A stretch of DNA of 42,802 nucleotides from an uncultured Oscillospiraceae bacterium (GTDB lineage: Bacteria; Bacillota; Clostridia; Oscillospirales; Oscillospiraceae), in contig CAJUPU010000027.1 of NCBI GenBank assembly GCA_910588495.1, positions 1 through 42,802 on the forward strand, in the 5' to 3' direction. Every line of letters starts with the position of its first letter. Position 1 is the stretch's first letter. Below the pieces are notes generated by a model, which was given only the letters and a program-made list of their open reading frames with translations, searched no databases and was not told where the DNA came from. Positions 7,323-16,220 of this stretch are shown piece by piece. The translations under genes and the position numbers were made by a program.

Positions 7323-8669
7323 TCAGCCCGCCATGCCGGCGTTGGAGGCCTCCACCGCCGCGTTGGCCAGCTCGGTCACATCACCGCCGCCGGTGATCTT
7401 CTGGAGCATGTCGAACCACTGGGCGCGCATGTTGGCGAAGCCGTCCATGGTGTTGTAGTAGGGGCCGTACATCTTGGTGAACTCCACCAGCAGCTCCTTC
7501 TCGGCGTCGCCGGGATACAGGTTGCCCATGGACTGCAGCACGGGGAAGGCGCCGGTGCGGGTGACGTTCTCCTCGTTGTCGCACAGCCACTTGATGAAGG
7601 TCTTGGCGGCCTCGGCCTTGGCGGCGTCGCCGTTGTCGAACACGCAGAAGCCGTTGACCAGGTACTCCAGCACGGGCTTGCCGTCAGCGGAGGGGAAGGG
7701 CAGGGAGATGGCCTTCACGCCGTTGGCCTCCATGGTGGCGGCGTTGTTGCCCGCCGCGGAGGTGCCCCAGCAGAACTCCCAGGCGGTGGTGCCGGCCACG
7801 AACAGCTCGATGGACTGGCCGCCGTTGTACTGCACGCCGTTGCCCAGCCAGCCCTTGTCGATCCACTCCTGGGCCTTGGTCAGGCCCTTGAGCATGGCCT
7901 CGCTGTTGAAGGTGTACTCCTTGCCGTCGGACACGGAGCCGTCATACAGGTTGGCGATGAAGGCGCGGGTGCCCTGGTCGCCGCCCTGGCCGCCGCAGAA
8001 CAGCACGCCGGGGTTATAGGACGCGGAGACCTTCTCGATGGCCTTCTCGAAGTCCTCGGTGGTCCAGGCCCTGTTGCCCTCCAGGTTCACGAACTCCATG
8101 GCGCCGGACTCGGTCCACATCTTCTCGTTGATGGCCATGTAGAAGGGGGAGGCGGAGATGGGGTACATGTAGTAGGTGCCGTTGCCCTGGCAGGAGGTGA
8201 GCAGGTCGTCGTTGCCCACGTCCTTCTTGAACTCGTCGGTGAACATGTCGCCCAGGTCCACCAGCTTGCCGTTCTTGCCGTACTCGATGATACGGCCCGG
8301 GGCGTCGAAGAGCACGTCGGCGGCGGTGCCGGACTCAATGGCGGTGGTGATCTTGTCGCTGGCGGTGGTGAAATCGATGGTCTCCACCTTCACGGTGATG
8401 CCGGGATGGCTGGCGTTGAACTCCTCCACCAGCTTCTGCTCATAGGTGCCGGCGGGATCGTCCGCGTCCTGGATGAACGTGGGGGGAGCCCACCACAGCA
8501 GCTCCACCTCGGCGGTGGGCTCGCCGCCCTGGTCGCTGGGGGTGGTGTCGGGGGCCTTGCTCTCGGGAGCCTTGGACTCGATGGGCTTGTCGCCGCTGCC
8601 GCAGGCCGCCAGGGCCAGCACCATGCACAGGGCCAGCATCAGCGCGAGGGCTTTCCGAATCGTTTTCAT
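7323..8669 (-). CDS. ABC transporter extracellular solute-binding lipoprotein (family 1)
   Basis: A 448-residue protein with a lipoprotein signal: positively charged start, hydrophobic stretch 8-19 and lipobox LAAC with the lipidated Cys23. A low-complexity Ser/Pro/Asp/Glu linker (about 26-45) follows, then a two-lobed sugar-binding fold with WWAPPTF, FNASHPGITVKVETIDF and QWFDMLQKITGGGDV segments. It captures the sugar outside the cell and delivers it to the two permeases. AGGAGG lies upstream of the ATG. A near-consensus promoter starts this transcript, so this gene heads the transport operon. Sialic acid is inferred from neighbours only. Confidence 0.92.
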   Translation of the reverse strand: MKTIRKALALMLALCMVLALAACGSGDKPIESKAPESKAPDTTPSDQGGEPTAEVELLWWAPPTFIQDADDPAGTYEQKLVEEFNASHPGITVKVETIDFTTASDKITTAIESGTAADVLFDAPGRIIEYGKNGKLVDLGDMFTDEFKKDVGNDDLLTSCQGNGTYYMYPISASPFYMAINEKMWTESGAMEFVNLEGNRAWTTEDFEKAIEKVSASYNPGVLFCGGQGGDQGTRAFIANLYDGSVSDGKEYTFNSEAMLKGLTKAQEWIDKGWLGNGVQYNGGQSIELFVAGTTAWEFCWGTSAAGNNAATMEANGVKAISLPFPSADGKPVLEYLVNGFCVFDNGDAAKAEAAKTFIKWLCDNEENVTRTGAFPVLQSMGNLYPGDAEKELLVEFTKMYGPYYNTMDGFANMRAQWFDMLQKITGGGDVTELANAAVEASNAGMAG

Positions 8670-8732
8670 TCTTTGCGTCCTCCTCTATTTTCAATAATTG
8701 AGGCCTGCCTCCATACACAGGCTCTTGTACAG

Positions 8733-8761
8733 ATTGTATAATGATTTCCAGCGGTTGTCAA
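8733..8761 (-). promoter_or_regulatory. sigma-A promoter of the binding-protein operon
   Basis: On the minus strand TTGACA (8756-8761), a 17-bp spacer and TACAAT (8733-8738), about 60 bp before the start codon. The surrounding 8740-8815 stretch is unusually AT-rich for this genome. Confidence 0.85.
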
Positions 8762-8809
8762 TACGATAATGTAAATTATTTTATTATTTGCTCTTCTGTG
8801 AAAAACTTT

Positions 8810-10018
8810 TCAATTTTCCAGCAGTTCGCCCAGAATCTTGTCCACCAGGATCAGCGAACGGGGCACGTGGAAGGGGCCCTTGAAGGTGGAGCCCTTGGTG
8901 GACGGCATGGTGGGCAGGCCGTCCCGGCGCAGGTAGCCGTACCACTCGCCGTACTGGGGGTCGGCGAAGTGGTCCTTGCAGTAGTCCACCGTCTTGTAGA
9001 ACCAGTCCAGATACTTCTCATCCCCGGTGTCCCGGTAGAGCATGGAGGAGGCGATCAGGATCTCGTTGTGGGGCCACCACAGCTTCATGTCGTGCTCATA
9101 GGCCTCGGGGGGCTTGCCCAGGCAGTCGGTGAAGTACAAAAGCCCGCCGTACTCGTCGTCCCAGCCCATGTCGATGGCCCAGTCGAAGATCTGGGCGGCC
9201 TTGGCCACCAGCTCCTTGTCCCCGGTGCGCTTGGCGTGCTCCAGCAGGAACCACACCCCCTCGATGTCGTGGCCGGGGTTGACGGTGCGGCCCTCGGTGT
9301 AGTACAGCCGGGGGGTGCCGTCCACGTCCACGTTCTCCAGCACGCACTTCAGCTCCGGCTTCACGTGGTAGCGGAAGATCTCGTCCACGCACTGCCGGGC
9401 CCGGTCCTCATAGAGGTCCTTCCGCTCCGGGTCCACCCGCAGCATCACCCCGGTGACGTTGAGGATGATCATAGGCCCGCCGAAGGACCGGCCCTGCCGG
9501 GTCTCGGGGATGGTCTTGGGCCCCAGACCCGTGGGGTCGGCCATGCCGTGGCCCAGGTCCCAATACAGGTCATAGGCCCTCCTGGCCCGCTCCAGCCGGA
9601 CGGCCTCCCCGGTGACGCCGTAGTGCTCCGCATTGGCCAGGGCGTAGAACGCCTCGGAGAAATAGTAGCGCCGCTGGCGCAGAGGTCTGCCGTCCTCGGT
9701 GACGGTGAAGTACATCCGCCCCCCCGCCGCCCGGTCGATGCAGTGCGCCTCCATGAAGTCCAGGCAGCTCGTGGACGCCGCCAGCCACTCATCCCTCACG
9801 CCGTAATTGTGGCACAAAAAGGCGAAGATCCAGCCGCAGCGCCCCTGCATCCACACGCTCTTGTCGGTGGAATAGATCTCCCCCTTCCGGTCCAAGCAGG
9901 TGTACACCCCGCCGTGCTCCTTGTCCATGCCGTGCTCCAGCCAGAAGGCGGCGCAGCGGTCCAGCTCATCCCGCACCCACCGGCGGGTCTGTTCCATTTT
10001 TGCCCGGTCCATCGCCAT
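8810..10018 (-). CDS. N-acylglucosamine 2-epimerase (AGE/RenBP family)
   Basis: About 402 residues, the normal length for the (alpha/alpha)6-barrel AGE family. Conserved segments are KSVWMQGRCGWIFAFL near the start, TVNPGHDIEGVWFLLEHA with a catalytic His, and LWWPHNEILIA. In a sialic-acid pathway it would convert N-acetylmannosamine, the lyase product, to N-acetylglucosamine, replacing NanE. The frame is open further upstream, but AAAGGA sits 5 bp before the ATG at 10018 and the homologous region starts there. A good promoter lies 86 bp upstream, so it forms its own transcript ahead of the transporter genes. Other AGE members act on mannose or disaccharides, so the substrate is inferred from context. 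Confidence 0.85.
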   Translation of the reverse strand: MAMDRAKMEQTRRWVRDELDRCAAFWLEHGMDKEHGGVYTCLDRKGEIYSTDKSVWMQGRCGWIFAFLCHNYGVRDEWLAASTSCLDFMEAHCIDRAAGGRMYFTVTEDGRPLRQRRYYFSEAFYALANAEHYGVTGEAVRLERARRAYDLYWDLGHGMADPTGLGPKTIPETRQGRSFGGPMIILNVTGVMLRVDPERKDLYEDRARQCVDEIFRYHVKPELKCVLENVDVDGTPRLYYTEGRTVNPGHDIEGVWFLLEHAKRTGDKELVAKAAQIFDWAIDMGWDDEYGGLLYFTDCLGKPPEAYEHDMKLWWPHNEILIASSMLYRDTGDEKYLDWFYKTVDYCKDHFADPQYGEWYGYLRRDGLPTMPSTKGSTFKGPFHVPRSLILVDKILGELLEN

Positions 10019-10103
10019 CTCCGTCCTTTCTTTCGTGCGCTGTGCGCAGATCAGGTCGTATTTTGTCCCTGCGGCTTGTGGAATCTCCACAGCCCATGCC
10101 CAC

Positions 10104-10132
10104 ATTGTACCACTTTGGGCAGGATCTTTCAA
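10104..10132 (-). promoter_or_regulatory. sigma-A promoter of the AGE epimerase gene
   Basis: On the minus strand TTGAAA (10127-10132), a 17-bp spacer and TACAAT (10104-10109). The 5' leader would be about 80 nt. Confidence 0.8.
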
Positions 10133-10203
10133 GAATCAAATTTTTTGAAGATCTTTTCTTTTTTTGCCGAAAAGAGGTGACAACCGCCTTCCCCCTGTGC
10201 TAT

Positions 10204-10295
10204 AGTTGACGCAGTTGAAAAGAAGTAAAGACTTCTTTTCAACTTGTGCGGCGATGATTCGCCGCACAGGCCGCATAGCGGCCTCGCGTCAGACT
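10204..10295. repeat. cloverleaf-like palindromic unit 1
   Basis: An outer stem (AGTTGACGC at 10204-10212 with GCGTCA at 10286-10291 and ACT at 10293-10295, one bulged base) encloses three hairpins: a 14-bp stem 10213-10226/10231-10244, a 10-bp stem 10245-10254/10259-10268 and a 6-bp stem 10269-10274/10278-10283. All are perfectly paired. It does not code and is not a tRNA. Confidence 0.75.
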
Positions 10296-10297
10296 TC

Positions 10298-10381
10298 ATA
10301 GTCAGCGCACGGGCTTTGCCCCACAGCGGCCCTGCCGCTGTGGAAAATCGGTATTTACCGATTTTCCAGTGTGCTGACTAT
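10298..10381. repeat. cloverleaf-like palindromic unit 2
   Basis: An outer 13-bp stem (10298-10310 with 10369-10381, one G-T) encloses a 4-bp stem 10311-10314/10318-10321, a 10-bp stem 10321-10330/10334-10343 and a 13-bp stem 10341-10353/10356-10368. The last two overlap by 3 bases and so could compete. Directly abuts unit 1 and ends 43 bp before the esterase start codon. Confidence 0.75.
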
Positions 10382-10424
10382 ATCATAGCATCACCCAGAT
10401 CAAAAAAATGGAGGTCAGGCTCTT

Positions 10425-11075
10425 ATGAAAAAGCACATCGTCTGCATCGGCGACTCCAACACCCACGGCTACTGCGCCGACCCGTCCGACTGCGCCGACG
10501 GCGGCATCCGCTTCAACGAGGAGGAGCGGTGGACCTGCCTGCTGCAAAAGGCCCTGGGGGACGGCTTTTTGGTCACGGAGGAGGGCCTGAGCGGCCGCAC
10601 CACCGTGTTCCCCGACCCCCTCCACGAGTCCATGGACGCCCTGGGGGTCCTCTACGCCCTGCTGAAGAGCCACGAGGTGGTGGACCTGATGATCGTCATG
10701 CTGGGCACCAACGATGTCAAGGAGCGGCTGGGGGCCAACGCCGCCTGCGCCGCCCTGGGCATGGAGCGGCTGGTCCGCAAGGCCCAGAGCGTGGACTGCT
10801 GGGGGGACCACGCCCCCAACATCCTGATCGTGTGCCCCCCCGCCATCCTGCCGCTGATGGAGGACCATCCCTGCGGCGTGCCCATGGGGAAAGGATGCAT
10901 CGAGAAATCCCTCCAGCTGCCCCAGTACCTCAGCGCCACCGCCCAGCTGGTGGGGGCCCACTACTTTGACGCGGCGGAGTGCGAGTTCAACCATGTGGAC
11001 GGGATGCACTTGACCCGGCGGGGCCACGCCCAGCTTGCCGGCAAGCTGGCCGCGCTGGTGCCCACCCTGCTGTGA
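10425..11075 (+). CDS. SGNH/GDSL-family hydrolase (esterase)
   Basis: A 216-residue cytosolic SGNH hydrolase with no signal peptide. Block I is GDSNTHG (residues 9-15, catalytic Ser11), block III is LGTND and block V is DGMHLTRRGH with the catalytic Asp-x-x-His. Relatives are aryl- or acetyl-esterases. Lying divergently beside sialic-acid genes, it could remove O-acetyl groups from sialic acid, but nothing in the sequence proves the substrate. GGAGG at 10410-10414 precedes the ATG. Its stop codon overlaps the GTG start of the DUF624 gene. Confidence 0.88.
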   Translation: MKKHIVCIGDSNTHGYCADPSDCADGGIRFNEEERWTCLLQKALGDGFLVTEEGLSGRTTVFPDPLHESMDALGVLYALLKSHEVVDLMIVMLGTNDVKERLGANAACAALGMERLVRKAQSVDCWGDHAPNILIVCPPAILPLMEDHPCGVPMGKGCIEKSLQLPQYLSATAQLVGAHYFDAAECEFNHVDGMHLTRRGHAQLAGKLAALVPTLL

Positions 11076-11701
11076 GCCCCCTGTTCGACCCGGCAAGCCG
11101 CTTTTGGCGCTGGGTGGACCGGGTGGGGGACGTGCTGGTCCTCAGCCTGCTGTGGACGGTGTGCAGCGCGCCCGTCGTCACCCTGGGCGCGGCCTCTACC
11201 GCGCTGTACGACGCCGCCGTCCACTGTATCCGGGGCGGGGAGCGCACCCCCTACAGCCGTTTTTTCCGCACCCTGCGCCGGGAGTTCAAGACGGCCACCC
11301 TGGCCTGGCTGGCCTGGGGCGGGGGGCTGGCGGCCGCGCTGGCGGCCCACTTCGCCCTTGTCCGGTCCGCGGGGGGCTCCCAGGCCGCGCTCACCCTGGC
11401 CGCGGCCTGCCTGGTGCTGGCGGTCGTTCCCGCCGGGGCGCTGTGCTGGCTGTTCCCCCTGCTCTCCCGTTTCGACTACACCTTCGCCGCGCTCAGCCGC
11501 ACCGCCCTCCAGTTCTGGTTCGCCCACCTGCCCTCCACCCTGGCCATGACCGCCCTGCTGGCGCTGTGCGTGGACTGGACCCTCCAGCTGGTGTTCCCCC
11601 TGTGCTTCCTGCCCTGCCTGCTGGCCCTGGCCCACTCCTTGTTCGCAGAGCGGGCCTTCCGCAAACACCTGCCCGGCGGGGACGATCCCGCGTCCCCCTG
11701 A
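11072..11701 (+). CDS. YesL/DUF624-family membrane protein
   Basis: About 209 residues with roughly five hydrophobic helices. The N-terminus (FWRWVDRVGDVLVLSLLW, then CSAPVVTLGAASTALYDA) matches the YesL family, which occurs next to carbohydrate ABC transporter genes and has no proven function. The GTG at 11072 overlaps the esterase TGA in the arrangement GTGA; no ribosome site is visible, so translation probably depends on the upstream gene. A strong terminator follows, making a two-gene unit. Confidence 0.82.
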   Translation: MSPLFDPASRFWRWVDRVGDVLVLSLLWTVCSAPVVTLGAASTALYDAAVHCIRGGERTPYSRFFRTLRREFKTATLAWLAWGGGLAAALAAHFALVRSAGGSQAALTLAAACLVLAVVPAGALCWLFPLLSRFDYTFAALSRTALQFWFAHLPSTLAMTALLALCVDWTLQLVFPLCFLPCLLALAHSLFAERAFRKHLPGGDDPASP

Positions 11702-11716
11702 ACGCTTCTCAAACCG

Positions 11717-11763
11717 CGACACCGGAGACGGGCCAAACGCCCGTCCCCGGTGCCGCTCTTTTT
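11717..11763 (+). terminator. rho-independent terminator after the DUF624 gene
   Basis: A 17-nt stem (11717-11733 with 11739-11755, two mismatches), 5-nt loop, then CTCTTTTTT. It separates this unit from the converging minus-strand operon. Confidence 0.85.
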
Positions 11764-11770
11764 TATCGAC

Positions 11771-13483
11771 TCAGTCCCGGACCTCCACGGCCTGGGTGCG
11801 CCAGACGAACCTCACCCGGCCGTCCATATCGCCGCCGATCCCGGAGAAGGAGGTGTACCCCTCCGACACCGCCTTCACCGCTTCCAGCCGGTCCGGCAGG
11901 CCGCCGCCCAGGGCGTCCGCCAGCTTTTGGACCCCCTTCTCGTCCAGCTCCCGCAGGCCGCGGTTCAGCTCCATGGCCCCGTCCCGAAGCTGGGCCACGC
12001 CCCCGGTGAGGGCGGGGGAGCTGTCTTTCACGGTGAGGATGCCGCCGCACAGCTCCCCCGCCCCGGCGCTCAGGCCGTCCGCGCCCCGTTTCAGCGCACC
12101 CACGCCGCCGTCCAGCTCCGCCGCCCCGGCCTGGGCCTGGGCCACCCCGGCGGTGTACTGCCGCAGACCTTGGCAGAAGCCGTCATAGCTGTCCAGGGAG
12201 GCTTTCAGCGCCGCCGCCTGCTGTCCGGCGGGGGAGCCCCCGGCGGAGGCGACGACCCCCTCCAGCACCTGGGCGTAGTTGTCCGCCGTCAGCTCCGGGG
12301 CCTGGACCCCGGCGGCCTTGAGCTGGGCATCGGCAGAGCGGAGCAGGGACTGGAACACCTGGGCCGCGCCGCCGTTCAGGGCCTCGTTCTGCCCCGCCAG
12401 CTGGTCCAGCCCCTGGCGCAGAGCGGCGCAGCCCGCCTGGACCTGGTCCGCCCCGGCGCTCAGGCCGTCCGCCCCCTGCTGGAGCTGGGCGGCCCCCGCC
12501 GCCAGCTTGTCGATGCCCGCCGCCAGCTCGTTGGAGCGGTCCAGCAGAACGCACAGGCCGTCGTACAGCCGGGAGGAGCCGTCGATCAACTGCTCCATGG
12601 CCTGGGTGAGCTCATCCAGCCTGCCGTCCAGGTCCTCCAGGCCGTCATGGTCCCCGGCCCGGTCCGCCCCGCCGTCCAGCAGTCCGTTGGCGGCCAGGGT
12701 GACGGTGCTCTCCAGCCGGAAGCCCTCCGCGTCGGCGGCGATCTCCACATGGCCGGGCAGGTCCAGGGTGTCTTTGTCCAGCCCCAGGCTGTCCTGGAGG
12801 CCGGGGAAGGCCAGCCCCGCCACGATGGTGCGCTCCCCATCGTTGACGATCCTGCCGTTGGACACGGACACGTTGGAGAATACATCGTTGTCCAGCACCA
12901 CCCCGGACAGCATGGCGAAGGGGACGCAGATCTTTTCCCGCTTCCCGCCGATCTCCACCAGCTCATACTGGTGGTTGGTGTAGTCGAAGCGGATGGTCAC
13001 CCGGCCGCTCCTGCCCGCCAGCTCCTCGGGGGAGATGGGCGCGCCGTCCAGGGTGTAGGACACGGCCACGCTCACCGGCAGCTCCCGGTCGGTGCGGCCC
13101 TGGTAGTAGATGTCCCTCCCCCGGGCGTCCCACACGCAGGTGTTGTCCCCGCCCAGGGTGCAGCTCTCGTCCCCCTTCACGTTCTCGATGCCGGTGAGGC
13201 AGGTCACGTCGCTGAGCAGGTCGTCGCCCCGGGCGTTCTTCACCCAGTCGCTGACGATGATCTTATCCACCGAGCCGTCGGCGGCGGCCAGCACGTACAC
13301 GGTCTCGTCCTTGAAGTTTTTCTCCCCGGAGGAGGCGGCCCCGCCGCTGTCTCCCACGGGGGCGGGCTCCACGGGGGCCGGGTCCCCGGCGGCGTTCATG
13401 GCGTAGGCGGCGCCGCCCAGGCCGCTCAGGCCCAGCAGGGCGCACAGGGTGATGGAGAGGGCTTTCATGACGGGCTTTTTCAT
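11771..13483 (-). CDS. exported LxxG heptad-repeat protein (YhgE/Pip-like coiled-coil)
   Basis: 570 residues with an N-terminal hydrophobic signal or anchor (about 6-26) and then a beta-rich region. The C-terminal half is a long run of Leu-x-x-Gly heptads (for example LQQGADGLSAGADQVQAG and LDGGVGALKRGADGLSAG), the repeat type seen in YhgE/Pip-family membrane proteins. The frame is open upstream, but GGAGGT lies just before the ATG at 13483, and this ATG overlaps the MMPL stop codon (ATGA), so both proteins are made from one mRNA and probably work together at the envelope. Molecular function is unknown; a periplasm-like spacer or partner of the transporter is a guess. Confidence 0.8.
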   Translation of the reverse strand: MKKPVMKALSITLCALLGLSGLGGAAYAMNAAGDPAPVEPAPVGDSGGAASSGEKNFKDETVYVLAAADGSVDKIIVSDWVKNARGDDLLSDVTCLTGIENVKGDESCTLGGDNTCVWDARGRDIYYQGRTDRELPVSVAVSYTLDGAPISPEELAGRSGRVTIRFDYTNHQYELVEIGGKREKICVPFAMLSGVVLDNDVFSNVSVSNGRIVNDGERTIVAGLAFPGLQDSLGLDKDTLDLPGHVEIAADAEGFRLESTVTLAANGLLDGGADRAGDHDGLEDLDGRLDELTQAMEQLIDGSSRLYDGLCVLLDRSNELAAGIDKLAAGAAQLQQGADGLSAGADQVQAGCAALRQGLDQLAGQNEALNGGAAQVFQSLLRSADAQLKAAGVQAPELTADNYAQVLEGVVASAGGSPAGQQAAALKASLDSYDGFCQGLRQYTAGVAQAQAGAAELDGGVGALKRGADGLSAGAGELCGGILTVKDSSPALTGGVAQLRDGAMELNRGLRELDEKGVQKLADALGGGLPDRLEAVKAVSEGYTSFSGIGGDMDGRVRFVWRTQAVEVRD

Positions 13484-15588
13484 TTTACACAGACCTCCAT
13501 TTGGTTGGAAATTTTGGACCGGTCCAGATGCCCCATCCCCGCCGTGGCGGCGCAGATCAGCCGGTCGCACAGCAGCAGCAGGGCGGGCAGGGCAAAGACC
13601 ACGGACGCCATGCTGACCAGGGCGCCCCGGGCCATCAGCATACACATGGAGCTGATGATGTCGATCTCGGAGTAGAGGGCCACGCCGAAGGTGGCGGCAA
13701 ACAGCCCCATGCCGGACACCAGGATGGACGGGATGGAGGCGGCCAGGGCGGTGTGGACCGCCTGCCTCTTATCCGCGCCGCCGATCCGCTCGGTCTTATA
13801 ACGGGTGGTCATCAAAATGGCGTAGTCCACCGTGGCCCCCAGCTGGATGGTGCTGATGCAGATGGGAGCGATGAAGGGCAGGCTCTGGCCCAGGTAGTGG
13901 GGCAGTCCTAAGTTGACGAAGATGGCCGCCTCGATCACCGCGATCAGCAGGAAGGGCAGGACCAGGCTCTTTTCCACCATGGCGACGATCAGGAAGATGG
14001 CCAGGATGGACACGGTGTTGACCATCTTGAAGTCGTGGTCGGTGGTCTGGATCATGTCCCGCATACAGGGAGCCTCGCCGATCAGCATACCGCCCTGGTC
14101 GTACCGTTTCAGGATCTCGTTGAGCGCCTCGATCTGGGCGTTCACCCCGTCGGACGCCACCTTATGCTCCGAGTTGATCAAAAGCAGCCGCCATCTGCCG
14201 CTGTTCAGCTTTTCGGTGACGGAGGCGGGCAGGAACTCCTGGGGGATCCGGGAGCCCGCCGCGGTCTCCATGCCCAGCACGTACTTCACGCCGTCCACCC
14301 GCTCCATCTCGTCCGTCATGGCCCGCACCTGTTTGGCGCTCAGATCCGCGTCCACCAGCAGCATATGGGTGGAGGCGATGCCGAACTCGTCCCGGAGCCT
14401 GCCCTCGGCGATCACGTACTCCATGTCCTGGGGCAGGCACCGGCCCATGTCGTAGTACACCTCGCCGTTGGCCTTGTCATAGCCGTAGAGGGCGGGGGGA
14501 AGGATCAGGGCAAAGACCGCCAGGCACAGGGGGAATGCCTTCACGATGCCCCCGGTCAGCCCCTCCATGCCGGGGATGAGGGAGCGGTGGCGGGTCCTTT
14601 GCAGGGGCTTGTCGAACACCAGGATCAGGGCGGGGAGCACGGTGACGCAGCCCACCACCCCCAGCAGGACTCCCTTGGCCATGACCACGCCCAGGTCCCG
14701 GCCCATGGTGAAGGACATGAAGCACAGGGCGATGAAGCCCGCCACGGTGGTGACGGCGGAGCCCACCACGCTGGTGAGGGTGGCGTGGATGGCCCGGGCC
14801 ATGGCCTCCTCGTTGTCGTCACAGAGCCCGCACTGCTCGTTGTAGCTGTTCCAAAGGAAGATGGAGTAGTCCATGGTGACGGCCAGCTGCAGCACGGCGG
14901 ACAGTGCCTTGGTGATGTAGGAGATCTCCCCCAAAAAGTAGTTGGAGCCCAGGTTCATCAAGATCATCATGCCGATGCTGGCCAGGAACACGAAGGGCGC
15001 CAGCCAGCTGTCCAGCAGCAGGAGCATGGCCGCGCAGGCCAGGGCCACGGCCAGCCCCACATAGATGGGTTCCTCCGCCTCGCACAGGTCCTTCAGGTCG
15101 GTGACCAGGGCGGACATGCCGGACACGAAGCACCGCTCCCCGGCGATGGAGCGGATCTCCCGGATGGCGTCCATGGTGAGATCGGAGGAGGTGGAGGTGT
15201 CGAAGAATACCGCCATCATGGTGGCATTCTCCGTGTTGAACGCCTCATAGAGCTTGTCGGGCAGCACCTCCATGGGGACGGAGAGGTCCATCAGGGAGTC
15301 GTACCACAGCACGGTGTCCACGTGGTCCACCCGCTCCACCTGCCGCTTCAGGGCGGCGGCCTGCTTGACGGGCATATCCTCCAGGATGAGGAAGGAGAAG
15401 GCCCCTTTGTGGAAGTCAGCGAGCAGCTCGTCCTGACCGATCACGGTCTCCATGTCCTCGGGCAGGTAGTTGAGCATGTCGTAGTTGACCCGGGTGCCCG
15501 CCATGCCCAGCACGGAGGGGATCAGGAGCAGCAGGGCCAGGATCAGGATGGGGACGCGGTGCTTGACCACCGCTTTAGAGAATTTCAT
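13480..15588 (-). CDS. MMPL/RND-family transporter
   Basis: About 702 residues with two halves, each a membrane helix, a large extracytoplasmic domain and a cluster of five helices, as in MMPL lipid or drug exporters. The second-half membrane region has GATVDYAILMTTRYKTER and the first half AVTMDYSIFLWNSYNE, the conserved D-Y-x-I-x-L segment of proton-driven RND proteins. The ATG at 15588 is preceded by AAAGGA. It is encoded between a DUF308 gene and the LxxG-repeat gene under a TetR-type gene, a common layout for inducible export systems. Substrate unknown. Confidence 0.9.
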   Translation of the reverse strand: MKFSKAVVKHRVPILILALLLLIPSVLGMAGTRVNYDMLNYLPEDMETVIGQDELLADFHKGAFSFLILEDMPVKQAAALKRQVERVDHVDTVLWYDSLMDLSVPMEVLPDKLYEAFNTENATMMAVFFDTSTSSDLTMDAIREIRSIAGERCFVSGMSALVTDLKDLCEAEEPIYVGLAVALACAAMLLLLDSWLAPFVFLASIGMMILMNLGSNYFLGEISYITKALSAVLQLAVTMDYSIFLWNSYNEQCGLCDDNEEAMARAIHATLTSVVGSAVTTVAGFIALCFMSFTMGRDLGVVMAKGVLLGVVGCVTVLPALILVFDKPLQRTRHRSLIPGMEGLTGGIVKAFPLCLAVFALILPPALYGYDKANGEVYYDMGRCLPQDMEYVIAEGRLRDEFGIASTHMLLVDADLSAKQVRAMTDEMERVDGVKYVLGMETAAGSRIPQEFLPASVTEKLNSGRWRLLLINSEHKVASDGVNAQIEALNEILKRYDQGGMLIGEAPCMRDMIQTTDHDFKMVNTVSILAIFLIVAMVEKSLVLPFLLIAVIEAAIFVNLGLPHYLGQSLPFIAPICISTIQLGATVDYAILMTTRYKTERIGGADKRQAVHTALAASIPSILVSGMGLFAATFGVALYSEIDIISSMCMLMARGALVSMASVVFALPALLLLCDRLICAATAGMGHLDRSKISNQMEVCVK

Positions 15589-15617
15589 ACAGCATACGTC
15601 CTTTCCGCTACAGTCGT

Positions 15618-16220
15618 TCACAGGTCCTCCACCTCGAATGAGGTGACCTCGATCACGTCGGGCCGCTGGTGGGGCACGATCTTCACCGCGCTGACGGCCA
15701 CGCACAGGTTCAAGATCCCCTCCGCCAGCAGAGCCGCCCCCAGCAGCCTGGTGAGCAGCCGGGCGCTGTCCCAGGGCCGGAACACCAGGGCCAGCCCCAC
15801 CGCCCCCGCCGCCAGGGCCAGCGCCAGGCTCAGCCACCAGGCGCCCAGGCCGAAGCGCTTGGCGTCCACCGCGATCTGCACCTTGTACAGCCCGTCGGTG
15901 AGCACGGCGATGCCCAGGGCGGTGGACAGGAAGTCCAGCACGCTCCCCGGCCTAGCCAGCACCAGCGCCCCCAGGGCGATCAGCAGCAGCCCGAAGCCCA
16001 GGTCGTACTGGAAGGCCAGCCGGTACAGGTCCCGGGAGCAGTAGCCCACCAGCTTGACGGCGCCGAACACGATCATGGCCGCTCCCAGCACCCGGCCGAT
16101 CGCCGCGGCGGACAGGCCGGGATCGGCGATGCAGGCGATCCCGGCGGCGCAGAACACCAGGGACATGACGATATAGCCGGTCTTGGCCACCCACATGGGG
16201 ATCGTACAGCGAGTTTTCAA
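15618..16220 (-). CDS. DUF308/HdeD-like membrane protein
   Basis: About 200 residues with six hydrophobic helices in three pairs, matching the HdeD/DUF308 family of small integral membrane proteins of unclear function. The frame could begin at a GTG at 16229, but that codon lies within the ribosome site itself. AAGGAGG is correctly spaced (8 bp) before a TTG at 16220, which I take as the start. It is the first gene of the MMPL operon, with an extended -10 promoter just upstream. Confidence 0.8.
   Translation of the reverse strand: MKTRCTIPMWVAKTGYIVMSLVFCAAGIACIADPGLSAAAIGRVLGAAMIVFGAVKLVGYCSRDLYRLAFQYDLGFGLLLIALGALVLARPGSVLDFLSTALGIAVLTDGLYKVQIAVDAKRFGLGAWWLSLALALAAGAVGLALVFRPWDSARLLTRLLGAALLAEGILNLCVAVSAVKIVPHQRPDVIEVTSFEVEDL

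Noticed and set aside
5197..7458. A 753-codon open frame on the plus strand over the ABC transporter genes, and similar long antisense frames at 11750-13675, 14035-16044, 16859-19108 and 39002-41509.
   Set aside because: They are His/Gly/Gln/Val-rich, have no domains or ribosome sites, and lie opposite well-conserved genes. High GC content keeps stop codons rare in these frames.
8728..8738. TACAGATTGTA as a LacI-type operator at the binding-protein promoter.
   Set aside because: Short, lacks the usual central CG, overlaps the -10 box where chance symmetry is likely, and no second copy was found near the epimerase promoter.
10204..10295. tRNA or tmRNA, because of the three-hairpin cloverleaf form.
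   Set aside because: Stem lengths (9, 14, 10 and 6 bp) and loops do not fit tRNA, and there is no T-loop, anticodon arm or CCA end.
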